In this document: positions 19,030-29,935 of the stretch, piece by piece
Numbering within the stretch: the stretch's first letter is position 1
How the letters are laid out: each line of letters opens with the position of its first letter
DNA from: Panax quinquefolius
Taxonomy: Eukaryota; Streptophyta; Magnoliopsida; Apiales; Araliaceae
Length of the DNA: 64,000 nt
Assembly: GCA_020205615.1 (NCBI GenBank)
Contig: CM035168.1
Span: forward strand, 122,907,573 to 122,971,572
Direction: 5' to 3'
Notes under the pieces: model-generated
Told to the model about the DNA's origin: nothing
Databases searched by the model: none
What the model saw: only the letters and a program-made list of their open reading frames with translations
Position numbers and translations under genes: made by a program

Positions 19030-19430
19030 TCACAATGGTGTAAGGAGGTATGGTCGGACTCATTTGGCCATTCGATGGTAGCCCATTTATTTGTTGCCTT
19101 GACGTGGTAGACAAATCCTATGTTCCTTTATATTGCTTTTCTGAGAGGCGGTAAAAGCAATAGTTCACCAAAGTAAGGAGGGCGGGGTGGACTCGTTTGA
19201 CCATTCGATGGTAGCCTTTTGGTGAGGAGTGTTCTATGAATTTGTTATACCTGCGTGGTAGACAAATTTAGTGATCCTCTTAATTTTGATTTCTGTGAGT
19301 GGTAAACAAAATGCCTTTGGAGTAAGGAGGTATGGTGGTGGGACTTCTTTGGCCATTCGATGGCGACCTTATTGTCGGGAGTGTTCTATGAATTTGTGAC
19401 CCCGGTGTGGTAGACAAATTCCGTGATCTT
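19030..19430 (+). repeat. tandem repeat between pol and 3' LTR, about 3 units of 140-155 bp
   Basis: Three units each hold a taaggaggtatggtcgg-like start, ggccattcgatgg, then a gtggtagacaaat or gtggtaaacaaa block. Copies begin near 19038, 19176 and 19322. The gagtggtaaacaa sub-motif recurs further at about 19490-19545. Non-coding repeats in this position are common in large Tat-type elements. Confidence 0.75.
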
Positions 19431-20379
19431 ATATCTTGGTCCTTATATCTTGATCCTTATATCTTGGTCCTTATATAATTGTTTCACCCAGAGTGGTAAA
19501 CAAATGTCCTTATATACTTGTTACTACCCAGAGTGGTAAGCAAGATCTTGATGGTGCAAAGAGGATCGGTAGAATTCATTTTTGACATGGTAGATCTCAC
19601 ACTTGAAGCGATAAGTATACATTACTTTATTTTGTTCAAGTGTTGAGTTCGGTTCATTCAATTGATTCATTAAATTCTATCCATTAAATTTAGTTCACTT
19701 CATTTTATTCTTAAGCGTCGTATGCCTTAACTAGTTCACAATCTAAGCTCGGTTCATTCAAGACTATTGATGCTTGAATTATTGACAAGAAAGCGAAAAG
19801 CATAAATGCGCGAAGTCATGACATAGAAAATTTGAAATTTGAACCATTCGATCTATTCATTCATATTGACAAACACGTTGTGCAAAAACATAAATTCTAA
19901 CATAATTTGAGCACGGTAGAAGTCGATAAAAGTTTTTAAAACAAAATCCTTAAACAATTTCCAAAATAAGCGAAATTTTCACAAATATTCTTAAATAAAA
20001 CTCGGGAAAAACAAGAGCATTCACTTGGGCATCATCTGCGCCATACGAAAAGTCGAGCGAGGATGGATCCACGTTAGTATAATCAACTTCTCCTTGCCAC
20101 GACTCGTGAGCTCATAGCTTTCGAGAATATATCTTCATAATCTCTCCGTTGATCTCATCAGGTTTAGATACTCTTCGCGGATACATTTTGCGAAGGTCAT
20201 CCGGTTAGAGGAGGCCCGAGGTCCCGAAGAGCCTTGAGTTCTCGGATTTCTTCTTCGACCGGCGCTTATTCCGGATGAGCGAGTTTACGCTAGCTCTAAG
20301 CCACGGATCGTTTTAGTCGAGATCTTAGCATCGACCTTTAGCTCTTTGATCTTCTCCATCCTTATTTCGCTCCTCACGA

Positions 20380-22330
20380 ACCAAGTCGACATTCATCTTT
20401 GATCGATCTCCTCATATTGTGCTTTAGTTGACGGTTCTTCATTGGATGTCTTCGCATCTCCTTTGGCTTGGGCCAACTCTTTCCGAAGACCCTCATTCGT
20501 GTGAAGAACGCTCTCACGTTGAGTCCTTTCCGAGCCAGAAGCGAGACTTGAGGATGGCATTCTCCTTCTCTCATTGCCTCTTCTTGGATTGACCCGATAG
20601 ACCTTGGGCCTTGAGACGTCCAAGAAACACGACGATTCGCCTTCGCATGTCGGTATTATTCGATCGGTTTCGGATGTATAAGTATGAAGATAAATCTGAA
20701 ATAAAGGAAGAACCATTTACCTTCGCCGGGTAGCTCATGCCTACCTTATTAAGCAAATCCCGTTCGAGCTGTTCCGAATCGATGGTCATCGGTTTCCACA
20801 GACGAAGGCGTCAAGCAGTTGAAAAGGAAAGTTGGCATTAAATCGAGGCCACATGGTTTGGAGGCCATAGCGCGTCATCTTTGAAATTGAGAGGTTGATA
20901 TGTCTTGGAGGAGAAAGGCATGGATTGATTGTGAATTGGCGAGGATCCACATATATATATTTTTGGGAGAGGAGATCGAGCAGAGATTAGGTTCATGGAT
21001 TGGTGAGGGGGCGAGGATGAACTGGATGGCTATCGATGGATGTTTCTTTTTTCGAGATAAGATGGGGGAGATCAGACCGGTTCATCATCATCGAGCACTT
21101 GAATTTCGGTTGGGACTATTGGGGAATGTCGGTAGAAGGCGATGGAACTTCGGAGCTCATCGGCGATCGAAGGGTAATCTTTGTCCTTATCTTCTTATAC
21201 GGAGAACCTTCGCTTGATCGTGGAGAGGTATATCAGCGAGCTTCTCTTAATGGGGATGATTCGGAAGGTCTGAGCTAGGGTTGGATGAGGGGGTTGCTTG
21301 TGGAATTGCTTGAGAATTGTTTTAGGATCACTTTCAAGATTTGTTTTAAATTTGGGTGGATTTGGATTTTTGGCGGCTCTCTTCCTTCCATTTCTTGGCG
21401 GCTCTCTTCCTTGTCGTAGAGTGCGAGAGATTCTTGAGAGCGATGGGTTCATCGGTTTGGGGTTAAATCGTTACGAAGAGAGACATTGGGTGGATCGGTG
21501 TGGGAGGATTAGCTCGGGAAGATTCTTGATCGGAGGCTCTTCACTCGCATCAAGTAATCTTCCACGCCAAAAAGTCTTCCAATTCTTTTACTTAGAAGAA
21601 GTTGGTTTGATCGAGAGACAACTGCAAATAACCATGTATCGAGAACCCGTATCACTTAAATATCTCAAAAAGCGTATTTACAAAGTTGTTGAAACTTACA
21701 TTTATGGTAATATATAGCGGGCTTGCTTAGTCGAAGTGTAAAACTCCATTCCTTGGAGGAATCTTCTTCAAAAAATCTGCCATTTCCTTCCACTTGCGCT
21801 CTTGGGGATATCTCAAAGTCGGCGAGAGATCCGATCGAGAGATAGTCAATCGGAAGAAGAAGAGATTTGAGTCTGTAACAAAAACCATTTTTTCGTGCCA
21901 TCCCTTGTTGCTTGAAGGGGTATCCATCGGGGTCTCTTCTCAAATCTCGGTGTTGGGTCGTGGAGGTATTTGCTCGACATTTTGAAACCTCGTTCTCGGG
22001 ACCTACCGTGGGAGAAGAGGGTGAAGAAGATGTCGACAGAGGAGGAATCCCTAATTAGTGGCGAAAGCAATGAATGCGAGAATGTGGATGTAGGAATTAG
22101 GCACCAGTTGGCGAAACCCACTCCTATGAATCCTAGGAGGTAGTAGCGAAGGCATGGAGGGGTAAGCGAATCCCTTTTCAAGAAAAGTGGCTGGCATAGC
22201 GACCCGACCATCCGGTCGATGGTACGTGCGTTCTTGGGGGGAGGGGAGCCCTTATAAGCGTACATATCCAGGAATCGATGGCGAGTCAGGAGGATCGTAT
22301 CTCAAATTAAAGTAACGATGGAGGGTATTG
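20380..22330 (-). pseudogene. antisense reading-frame remnant of Tat-like element
   Basis: On the strand opposite to gag-pol, several overlapping frames give a coherent but frameshifted protein. From the N-terminal side: NLRYDPPDSPSIPGYV (about 22260-22310), LVPNSYIHILAFIA (about 22060-22120), SSVDIFFTLFSHG (about 22000-22050), then WHEKMVFVTDSN with FFFRL (about 21850-21905) and RKWKEMADFL (about 21765-21800). A likely coiled-coil tail, LRKELAQAKGDAKTSNEE, lies at about 20425-20480. The layout resembles the long antisense ORF reported in Tat-clade retrotransposons. Its biochemical function is unknown to me. Confidence 0.6.
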
Positions 22331-22943
22331 GCATGAAGCTGTTCCCCATCCTTGAAGAAGTCGGAAGGAGGCGGAGAAGGGATCGGGCGGATTCTTCCCC
22401 GTGGTTCTTTGTGGATTGGGGATTGGAACTCGAACCCTCTTGGTTAGGGTTTGGATTGGGGGAAGCGGTGCAACGGAGTCGCGATGAAGGGAGAATTTTG
22501 GTTAGAGTTCACGGTCACCATTGTTGAGATTTCGTAAAGCGAGAGAAGGAAGTTACGTGAAGGAGAAGAAAGCTCAAAGGTTGAAAGTTCAAATTGGCGA
22601 GATAAAATCGTCAAAATTGGTAAAGTTTATCTTTTATCTTGTGATTTACCACGATTCTGAAAGCGGCACATTAAATGTTAGTAATGATGAGAAATTGAAT
22701 GGGAAGCGTTTGGATCGATTCTTAGACATTTTATCAGATTGGGCTTCTCGGTTGGATTTAGGTTTTTAGGCCGTCTTGTTTGATTTCAATCCTTTATTAT
22801 TTGGGCCTTTTACTCTGGACATTGACCGTTTCCTGTCTCATCTTATGGACCAAATTGGGTATGTCTCGATTACTTCTGTTATGGGCCTTTAGTAAATTCT
22901 AATATCATGGACCTTTATAGTTTTCTATTAAACATTACATTCG

Positions 22944-22962
22944 ACAAAAAACTAGGGGGCAA
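22944..22962 (+). other. polypurine tract of Tat-like element
   Basis: Acaaaaaactagggggcaa directly precedes the TGTTGGGTC start of the 3' LTR, the normal place and composition of the plus-strand primer. Confidence 0.7.
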
Positions 22963-23481
22963 TGTTGGGTCGTGATATTTCCCCTCTTTGGTAGAAGTAA
23001 GTTGGGCTCACTTGTTTAATTAATCTATTGGGCCATCATTATTGAACCTTGAAAGTCACTTTGGGCTAGTCACCATATTACTTCTTATTTAACCCTATAA
23101 GGCAAGAATTCGGTTCATTGGGTAACCCATTAGATCATTTAATATCTATTACTTTGACTTGTAATGATGAAAAAGCATGATGAGTTGACTAAGACACTGC
23201 CATGCATTAATGTGGATGGGATTATAGCCGTGCGGTGGCATAAATGATGACCAAAGGTAGTGAGTAGTAGGCTGAGGCGGTGGCGGGACCCATCGAGATC
23301 CTGGCATTACATTCATCCTCCATTGTTAACCTTGAACACATTCGATATCAATTTCACACGACGCGCGAGCTTTTATTATCTCTCGGTCCGGCCGTCAAGC
23401 TTGTGGTGTTTATCGTGTTTACTGTGTAGGATCAGGACGTCTTACGTGATTGGGACGTTGGAGAAGATCTTAGCGTTAACA
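22963..23481 (+). repeat. 3' LTR of Tat-like element
   Basis: It begins tgttgggtcgtgatat and ends cttagcgttaaca, so it has TG...CA ends, and is 519 bp. It matches the 5' LTR in blocks but lacks part of the segment at about 12700-12900 of the 5' LTR. Confidence 0.8.
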
Positions 23482-23684
23482 ATTTTCAAACACAAAAGTG
23501 AGACGATTCATTTAATTTTAATCAATAGAATGATACAATTTGTAAATTATCTAAAAAGTAATCCTCATTTTAAGATTTATTGTTCCTTAATTTTTAATGA
23601 ATCATCTCAATTTTGAGTTTGAAAATGTCATAAATTGATTTTCAAAAGTTAATAATAATATTATATTTTAGAACGGAGAGATTA

Positions 23685-24620
23685 CTTCTCTACGCATTAA
23701 TTTTACAAATGTTTGCCTACTGCAATGCACACAACACTCGTGTATAACAGATGCACACAAAACTTATGTATAACAGATGCACACAAGAAGCCAGATAGTC
23801 AGACTCCAAAAGACTAAAAAAAAGTGTTCTCAATTTGGAGGTGGAGTGTTTGGTGCATTGCCAATGCATAAAGCAAAAGATAACAATTAACAAAGTACTA
23901 AGTAGTGGGATTAAGTGCCTTGACTATTATGTAGGAATCAAGTAACAAATCCAAAGCAGGGGTGAGCCCATTTTTCTGCTTAGCAGTGTTTTTACTATTT
24001 AATTATCGCACTACACAAAACCTTTTCATCATTGTCTTTAATTTACACCAACTCATTACCAAAAACTTACTACGATTATTGGTACGTCACAACTGTAGAC
24101 CATTCTTCATGTCTCCAACAGAAAAGGCAGCAGCTTCTGATGTAAGCTAATCGATACACCATAATCATCCATCCTGCAAAACATGACTAAGTTAGGTACT
24201 ATAGAAGAAATGTATTCATGCAATTTATTGTGGACTTCAATCCTTACGAGGAGTTCCAATTTAAAGGTAAAGCTAAATATAAAAACATCATTATGCCACA
24301 TCCAATACCATTGATAAGTTAAAACTAGACATGGTAAACCAACAAGACATGTTGCTGAAGGAATTTTTGTAGATCATTGCAAAAACAACTCCATCACAAT
24401 AGTGATCCTTACACTTTGGCAAACAATCAGGCTGCATAAATTACTAATGTTTTTTTAGTGTTGTCTGAGGTGGAGTCATCAATAGTCCAACTTATCACCG
24501 TGTAAGATTCTTCAGTAATTAGTATGTCCATGCATATTATTAGTGGAACCCTGAATTTCGTTCCTACGTGGCAGATTGAGAAAGGTAAAAAATAAAAGGC
24601 ATTTAAAATAATGTTCCATC
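23685..24620. other. intergenic DNA upstream of the UMAMIT gene
   Basis: No gene signature seen. A short direct repeat (cagatgcacacaa) occurs twice at about 23747-23790. Confidence 0.55.
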
Positions 24621-24623
24621 CAT

Positions 24624-24633
24624 TATATATAGA
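24624..24633 (+). promoter_or_regulatory. probable TATA box of UMAMIT gene
   Basis: tatatataga lies about 70 bp before the ATG at 24700, which would leave a leader of about 35-45 nt. The position and match to the plant TATA consensus are good, but no transcript start is known. Confidence 0.55.
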
Positions 24634-24699
24634 TGTAGCTACCATTTAAGAAGTCTAACGAGCCATACCTGAAGTTCTCAGCAAGTTGAACCACGAAGC

Positions 24700-26771
24700 A
24701 TGACCACAAGCGAACTGTTTATCAGGGCAAAGCCCTTCCTTGCTGTTATTTTCTTGCAGTTTGGGCTTGCAGGAATGGATATTCTTTCTAAAGCAGCACT
24801 GAATGAAGGGATGAGCAATTATGTATTTGTTGTTTACCGCCATGCCGTTGCCACTATCATTATTGCCCCTTTTGCGATCATTCTGGACAAGTCTCTCTCT
24901 CTCTCTCTCTCTCTCTTCCCTTTCCCTCTTTCTGTCTGTGAGGTGTGTCATCATTTATTTTAATCAAGAAGCCAACAGCTGAATTTATTTTTTCAACAGG
25001 AAAGTAAGGCCTAAGATGACTAAATCATTGTTCGTAAAATTTATGCTGCTTGGCCTACTAGAGTAAGTTAATCGCTAAATTTGTTCTTTCCATATCTTAT
25101 GAAATGATCATGTAACAAAATATTTGTCTCTTCATCTGCAGACCAGTAATTGACCAGAATATGTATATTATGGGGATGAAAAACACAACAGCAACATTCG
25201 CAGCCGCTATGTGTAACGTTTTACCCGCCATAACATTTTTAATGGCATGCATCTTCAGGTGAATCATGTGCATGCATTCTACCTACTTTGTGTCCAAAAG
25301 ACACCATATAAAAAGATGCTACCCTATAAGAAGCATTACAACCAAAAAAGCACAAACTCACACCTACATATAAGTATTAATGAGCACAAATCTATTTATG
25401 GTATCCCCTGAAACATGTCTGATATGACGTGTTTAAACAACTCTATAATTTTTGTGTCTTAGGCTTGAGAAGGTTAAATTCAAGAGTATCCGCAGCCAAG
25501 CTAAGGTAGTTGGCACTCTTACTACCGTTGGAGGAGCCATGCTCATGACACTGGTCAAAGGCCCAGTTCTAGATCTGGTTTGGACGAAAGGAAGAAGCAC
25601 TCATGAACTCGAAAGGAGTGCGATAGATATTCAACATTCAGTCAAGGGTTCTCTTATGATCACAGCTGGATGCTTCAGTTGGGCTTGTTTCATGGTTCTA
25701 CAAGTATGAAAGTATATGGACTTGTGAAATGGATTACTAATCTTGCCCTACAAATTCATAATCTTTGTTATTTTCCTAGGCAATCACGCTAAAGACATAT
25801 CCTGCTGAGCTCTCTCTCACTGCTTGGATATGTTTGTTGGGCACAGCTGAGGGAGCCATAGTGGCTCTTGTAATGGAGAGGGGAAATGTTGCCGTCTGGT
25901 CCCTGAAATGGGACACCAAATTCCTGGCAGCTCTCTACAGTGTAAGAAAACTAATCTGACCAGCGTAGTTCATCGTTATATGTTTCCGAAAAACCACTTG
26001 CTGAACCATATGCATCAAAAGGTATAATCTTATAATTATGGCTGATAAGAAAATTTAACCATCTATTAAGTCTTAGCAACCCATCCGCCTTTTACAGGGT
26101 CATTGTGATCAAATAAAATTTCAGAAAATCTATGATCAATATATATCTCTACTAACAGGGCCAAGAACTTAATTTTTAGAAAATGAAATGACACAGTATA
26201 GAAGAATGTAATTCCATATCGTACAAGGATTCATTCTCAAAGTAGAACAAAGATGTGTTTTGGAATTTATCCACCTATAAACCATTCATCTTACAATGTA
26301 TTTATGCAGGGCATATTCTGTTCAGGACTTGCATATTACATCCAAGGAATAATAATGAAAGACAGGGGACCTGTTTTTGTGACAGCTTTTAATCCACTGA
26401 GCATGATCATCGTAGCTGTCATGAGCTCCATCATCTTGGCCGAACAAATGTACCTGGGAAGGTGATTCTCAAACTCTCTCCCGAATCATAGCCGTACACA
26501 AAAAATAAACTAGCTAATATCACTTTCTTACAGGGTAATTGGAGCCATTGTCATAGTTGCAGGCCTTTATCTTGTTGTATGGGGTAAAAGCAAAGATTAC
26601 AAGTCCCTGCCCCCATCTATAGAGCAAAAAGCAGCTACCGAGCAAATGATAAATGCATGTAACAAGGATGAGGAAAATCACAGTCACAAGGCTATAACCA
26701 TACATGAATCTAGTGAAGAAATTGTCAGAGGTGAACAAAATAATGACAAAAGGAATCAGACAACAGGCTAG
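24700..26771 (+). CDS. UMAMIT: WAT1-related protein (nodulin MtN21 / EamA, UMAMIT family transporter)
   Basis: Seven coding exons: 24700-24890, 25000-25062, 25142-25258, 25463-25703, 25780-25941, 26310-26461 and 26534-26771. All introns are GT-AG and in phase, giving 387 aa, normal for the family. The protein shows the two EamA halves with about ten hydrophobic segments. Diagnostic blocks: GLAGMDILSKAALNEGMSNY (about 22-41), VYRHAVATIIIAPFA (about 45-59), LLEPVIDQNMY (about 83-93), LKTYPAELSLTAWIC (208-222), GPVFVTAFNPLSMIIVA (about 277-293), and a hydrophilic C-tail after WGKSKDYKS. Family members move amino acids or, for WAT1, auxin across the plasma membrane or tonoplast. The sequence most recalls the UMAMIT12/14 group, but the substrate cannot be read from sequence. 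The intron 1 donor abuts a TC microsatellite. Confidence 0.95.
24891..24914 (+). repeat. (TC)n microsatellite at the intron 1 donor
   Basis: Exon 1 ends gacaa and the intron begins gtctctctctctctctctct, so the splice donor GT is the first step of the repeat. The reading frame can also run on through the repeat for about 20 codons before a stop. Confidence 0.85.
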
Positions 26772-26987
26772 TATTTGAACTTCTAGTAAAGGTCAAGTTC
26801 CACGCATTCCCTTTCAATTTAAGAAACAACTCTAAACCTCATCATCAGAGGCAGAGACTGCTAGTAATTTACACAAGAATAGAGAGAAGACTATGTACTC
26901 AAGGCATTCTATTTTAAACCCCAGTTGCATGTCAAGGATTTTATTTCACCATAGCTTCCTAATTATTATATAATAATAACTGTACTT

Positions 26988-27524
26988 GGGATAAATCAAC
27001 TTTTTGGTGCAGATCTTTGGGGACCACTCACATCAAGTTAGATTTAATCGAAAAAAGCAACAAACTGGTGCTTGTACTAGGAAAAATTTAGAAGTTGGTG
27101 ATTGTACTTGAATATTTATGTAAAATTGTTAAATTTAACTAACAGACATGACGAAAAAGTCTTAGTAGGCTACTAGATCCTACGTGGATAATGACATTTG
27201 TACCTCTATAATGGAAATAGTTGTTGTCTCCTTCATCCTCACGTGAGTCACGTGTAGTAATTGAGAGGAAGATTACCCTTCACTTTCGATCTCTGATAGG
27301 TCCCAGATACAAATGTCATTATGTCTGTTATGTCATTCTGTTAGCCTAATAAGAATTTTCCGTTATGTTCGTTAGTCAAATTTAACGATTTTACATAAAT
27401 ATTCAAGTACAATTACTGGCTTATAAATTTTTTCTAGGACAAGCACCAGTTTGTTACTTTTTTCAATTGGGGTATCAACTTGTAAGTCAGATCCCAATAC
27501 AGGCACCAAAAGTTGATTTATCCC
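26988..27524. mobile_element. long-TIR MITE, Mutator-like, with 10-bp target duplication
   Basis: The 537-bp element has inverted ends of about 190 bp. The left starts gggataaatcaactttttgg and the right end in reverse complement reads gggataaatcaacttttgg; further in, caacaaactggtgcttgt, gtacttgaatatttatgtaa and a gttaaattt(a/g)actaac block pair. It is flanked by perfect AACTGTACTT duplications (26978-26987 and 27525-27534). Long TIRs with a 9-11 bp duplication are the signature of MULE-type elements. It sits about 220 bp past the UMAMIT stop, so it may overlap the 3' UTR. Confidence 0.9.
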
Positions 27525-27534
27525 AACTGTACTT

Positions 27535-28740
27535 TATATTGCTAATTGATTACACGACAATTATTTTCCTAATCAGACTATATTAAGACCACCTTATGTT
27601 GCTTTACTTTTTAAATAAAAGTAGAATTTCATTGAGAAGAAGAGGGTGAAAAGTGAAAACAAATAGCTTAACGATCAAAGAATTGCAAAGATTTTAACAA
27701 ATAGATCCTGAGGATAAGAAATCATCAATACAACCCTTTTATCCCCTGCTAACTTAACTACTCTTGCCATAAAGGATGAAAAGCACACCATATGTAATGT
27801 ACAAACCGAATGCAGTTCGGACAAAGTAATAGCATGTTCAAGATCTACATATCCTAAAAAAAGGGCGCAGCGCAGAGGATCTGCTTCAGGTATCTAATAT
27901 GACAACATTGGTACAACACTATGACTTCAATAAATGTGACCTTATCTATAATAAGCCTAGTGACTATAATGTGATCTGCTTCAGATAGATATGTCAAAGC
28001 CAATCTACAATTCATTTCTTTCATAACAATATCACATTATAATTTACATTTTTCAATTGGCATTCAAGGTTGCGAAAAAAAGTTTATTTGTCAGACATGC
28101 TTTTATATTGTTGCTTTCACTTCTAAGAAAAAACATCACAAGTTACTTTTAATTTAATTTATGAGTACTTTTTAGAAAGGTTAATTTACATTTTTATATT
28201 GTTTGTTTGAAAAGGTACAAACAAAAAGTCACAGTTTCTCATAAAATTATACCGGAAAAACATTTATGCAAATCTTAGTAAATTTGAAAACTCTTATCGA
28301 ATTGCATTATACTAAGGAGGTAGCAATTATATGAATTCTTCATTATATGCACAAGCAATTGAATTTAACTTCTTTGAATGGGTTAGACATCCGAAATTTA
28401 AGCTTTAATTTTCTTTTCTGAACATCATTCTTCTCGGCAACAACATACAATGAAGTAAATGAAACTCAGTTTTATAAACATACTGATGATCAGCCTTAAT
28501 CCCCTAATCCTATCGTCTCAAATCAGGAGAAGAGCCCCGTAATATGCACACATACCTCAGGAGTGACCTTAAGATCTTCAACCGGAGATTTGGAACTTTC
28601 CGGCCATTACGTACCGCCGATGACAACGGCCATAGGTAAGACTTAAGAGAAGAGATTTTGTATTCTATTGTATTGTATTGCATTGTTTGTGTGGGTAAAC
28701 CGGTAAAGGATAGGTCCTTTACATAAGTATACAACAAATA
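27535..28740. other. intergenic DNA, no clear gene
   Basis: Mostly AT-rich. A short GC-richer stretch at 28555-28640 could be a gene fragment on the - strand (one frame reads WPESSKSPVEDLKVTPE before a gtatgt donor), but it follows a stop and no continuation was found. A ttgtattctattgtattg run lies near 28660. Confidence 0.45.
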
Positions 28741-29069
28741 GAAAGTAATTATAAAAAAAGTGCATCAACTAAATAATTATAAAAAGAGTGTAATTATGAC
28801 TCATATTACAAAAATAGTACAAACCTTAAAATCAAGGATAACTAAAATTTAAATTCAAATCTTTTGGAGCTAACAACAATTTCAAATCCATAATTCAAAA
28901 TTCAAATCAAAATGAGGAAATTAAAAATAAAAAATTATGAAGAAGTTATTGTACGTCATCCTCCTCCCCACGCTTCTCGCCGTCGTGTAAATCGTTGTCG
29001 GCCGCTATATATCGCCGCCACCACCTTGTAGAATTACTATTCGATTTTTTTTGACGATTTAGTTACCAA

Positions 29070-29265
29070 CAAAAATTAAAATGTTTACCTTTATAATGAA
29101 GTTTGGCTACTAAATCGCATCACATTTAAAATAAAAATGGTAATCAAATAAAATTGAATTAGTTACTTTATCGAAAAGTTTGGTAACCAAATGTATGAAG
29201 TTTGGTTACTAAATCGCATCACATTCAAAATAAATAGGTAATCAAATAAAATTGAATTGGTTACC
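29070..29265. repeat. direct repeat of about 70 bp
   Basis: gaagtttggctactaaatcg (about 29099) and gaagtttggttactaaatcg (about 29198) each continue through catcacatt(t/c)aaaataaa, then ggtaatcaaataaaattgaa and (t/g)gttac. The two copies lie about 100 bp apart. Confidence 0.8.
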
Positions 29266-29336
29266 TTATCGGAATGTTGTTTGGCTACCAACTATATATT
29301 TGTTAGAGTTACCAACGTATATTTGTTTGATTCTGG

Positions 29337-29745
29337 GTGAAGGTGGAGAATGAACCTTGGGGTGGAAGTGGGCGACGGAGGGGGAGAAAGAGGAGGGGAG
29401 GAGAGGGATGGTGGAGGTGGAGGTGTGGGGTGTGGGGTGTAGGGTGTGGGGGGGAGGAGAAGGGGGGGGGGGGAGGAGGAGGGGGAGGAGAAAGGGGTGG
29501 ATGGAAGGGGAGGGGGGGAGGCGGTGGGGCGGGAGGAGGGGAGCGGTGGGGGGGGGAGGAGGGGGAGGTGGGAAGGAGGGAGGGGGAGGCGGGAGGAGGG
29601 GAGGAGGGGGGTGGGAGGAGTGGCGGAAGGAGGTGGGAGCGGGAAGAGGGTGAGGCGGGAGGGGGAGGCGGAGGGGTGGGGTGGGGAGGAGGAGGAGGAG
29701 GAGGAGGAGGAGGAGGGAGGATAAGAAGAAGGGAAACAGAAATGT
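29337..29745 (+). repeat. polypurine G/A-rich minisatellite-like tract
   Basis: About 400 bp is almost entirely G and A on the + strand, with very few pyrimidines, built from gggaggag, gaggagggg and ggggggagg-type units and ending in (gag)n at about 29687-29715. The opposite strand gives proline-rich frames, but these come from composition, not from a gene. Many G-runs of three or more make G-quadruplex or triplex formation plausible. Confidence 0.9.
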
Positions 29746-29935
29746 AGTGGGAGAAAATTGTGGGAGAGATGGGGAGAAAATTGTGGGAGAGATGGTAATC
29801 GTGTGCATAATTAAAGGGATAAGATTGCACTCTTTTTGTAATTAAATATTGCATATCACTCTTTTTATAATTATTTTGTTTGTACTCTTTTTATGTAATT
29901 ATTTTTTAAAATGTAATAGAAAATGTAATTGTTCC

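Larger units (their letters stand above)
12426..23481 (+). mobile_element. degenerate Ty3/gypsy LTR retrotransposon, Tat-like
   Basis: The element is about 11.1 kb. LTRs share long blocks (taacccattagatcatttaa, catgcattaatgtggatggg, tcttacgtgattgggacgtt). It is flanked by ATTTT on both sides (12421-12425 and 23482-23486). Order inside: primer-binding-like site, gag, RT, RNase H, integrase, a repeated non-coding segment, an antisense reading frame, polypurine tract, 3' LTR. All coding parts are broken by frameshifts and stops. RT before integrase places it in Ty3/gypsy. The antisense frame before the 3' LTR is known from Tat-clade elements, so the clade call is an inference from layout and motifs. 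Confidence 0.85.
12387..23682. mobile_element. Stowaway-like MITE split by the LTR retrotransposon
   Basis: The left remnant (12387 to about 12425) reads cttccatttataattttta just after a TA; the right remnant (23482-23682) ends in gaacggagagat followed by TA. These are degenerate inverted termini of the CTCCCTCCGT type. Joined without the retrotransposon they would make an element of about 240 bp, the normal Stowaway size. The retrotransposon lies between duplicated ATTTT sequences. Confidence 0.55.
28741..29935. mobile_element. TIR-bounded element containing a polypurine tract
   Basis: The left end (gtaattataaaaaaagtgca then ctaaataattataaaaagag) and the reverse complement of the right end (taattacataaaaagagtaca then aaaataattataaaaagag) pair over about 55 bp. 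The motif ataattataaaaagagtg is repeated subterminally at both ends. Inside are a near-tandem pair of about 70-bp repeats and the purine tract at 29337-29745. No transposase frame is present, and no target duplication could be fixed. Confidence 0.6.

Noticed and set aside
28510..28737. - strand ORF of 75 aa and a possible exon ending at a gtatgt donor
   Set aside because: Weak coding look, a stop just upstream in the most plausible frame, and no further exons found; left as intergenic.
29266..29854. Two - strand ORFs of about 180 aa rich in proline and serine, plus glycine/arginine-rich + strand ORFs
   Set aside because: They exist only because a G/A-rich tract lacks stop codons. Residue composition follows the repeat and there is no domain.
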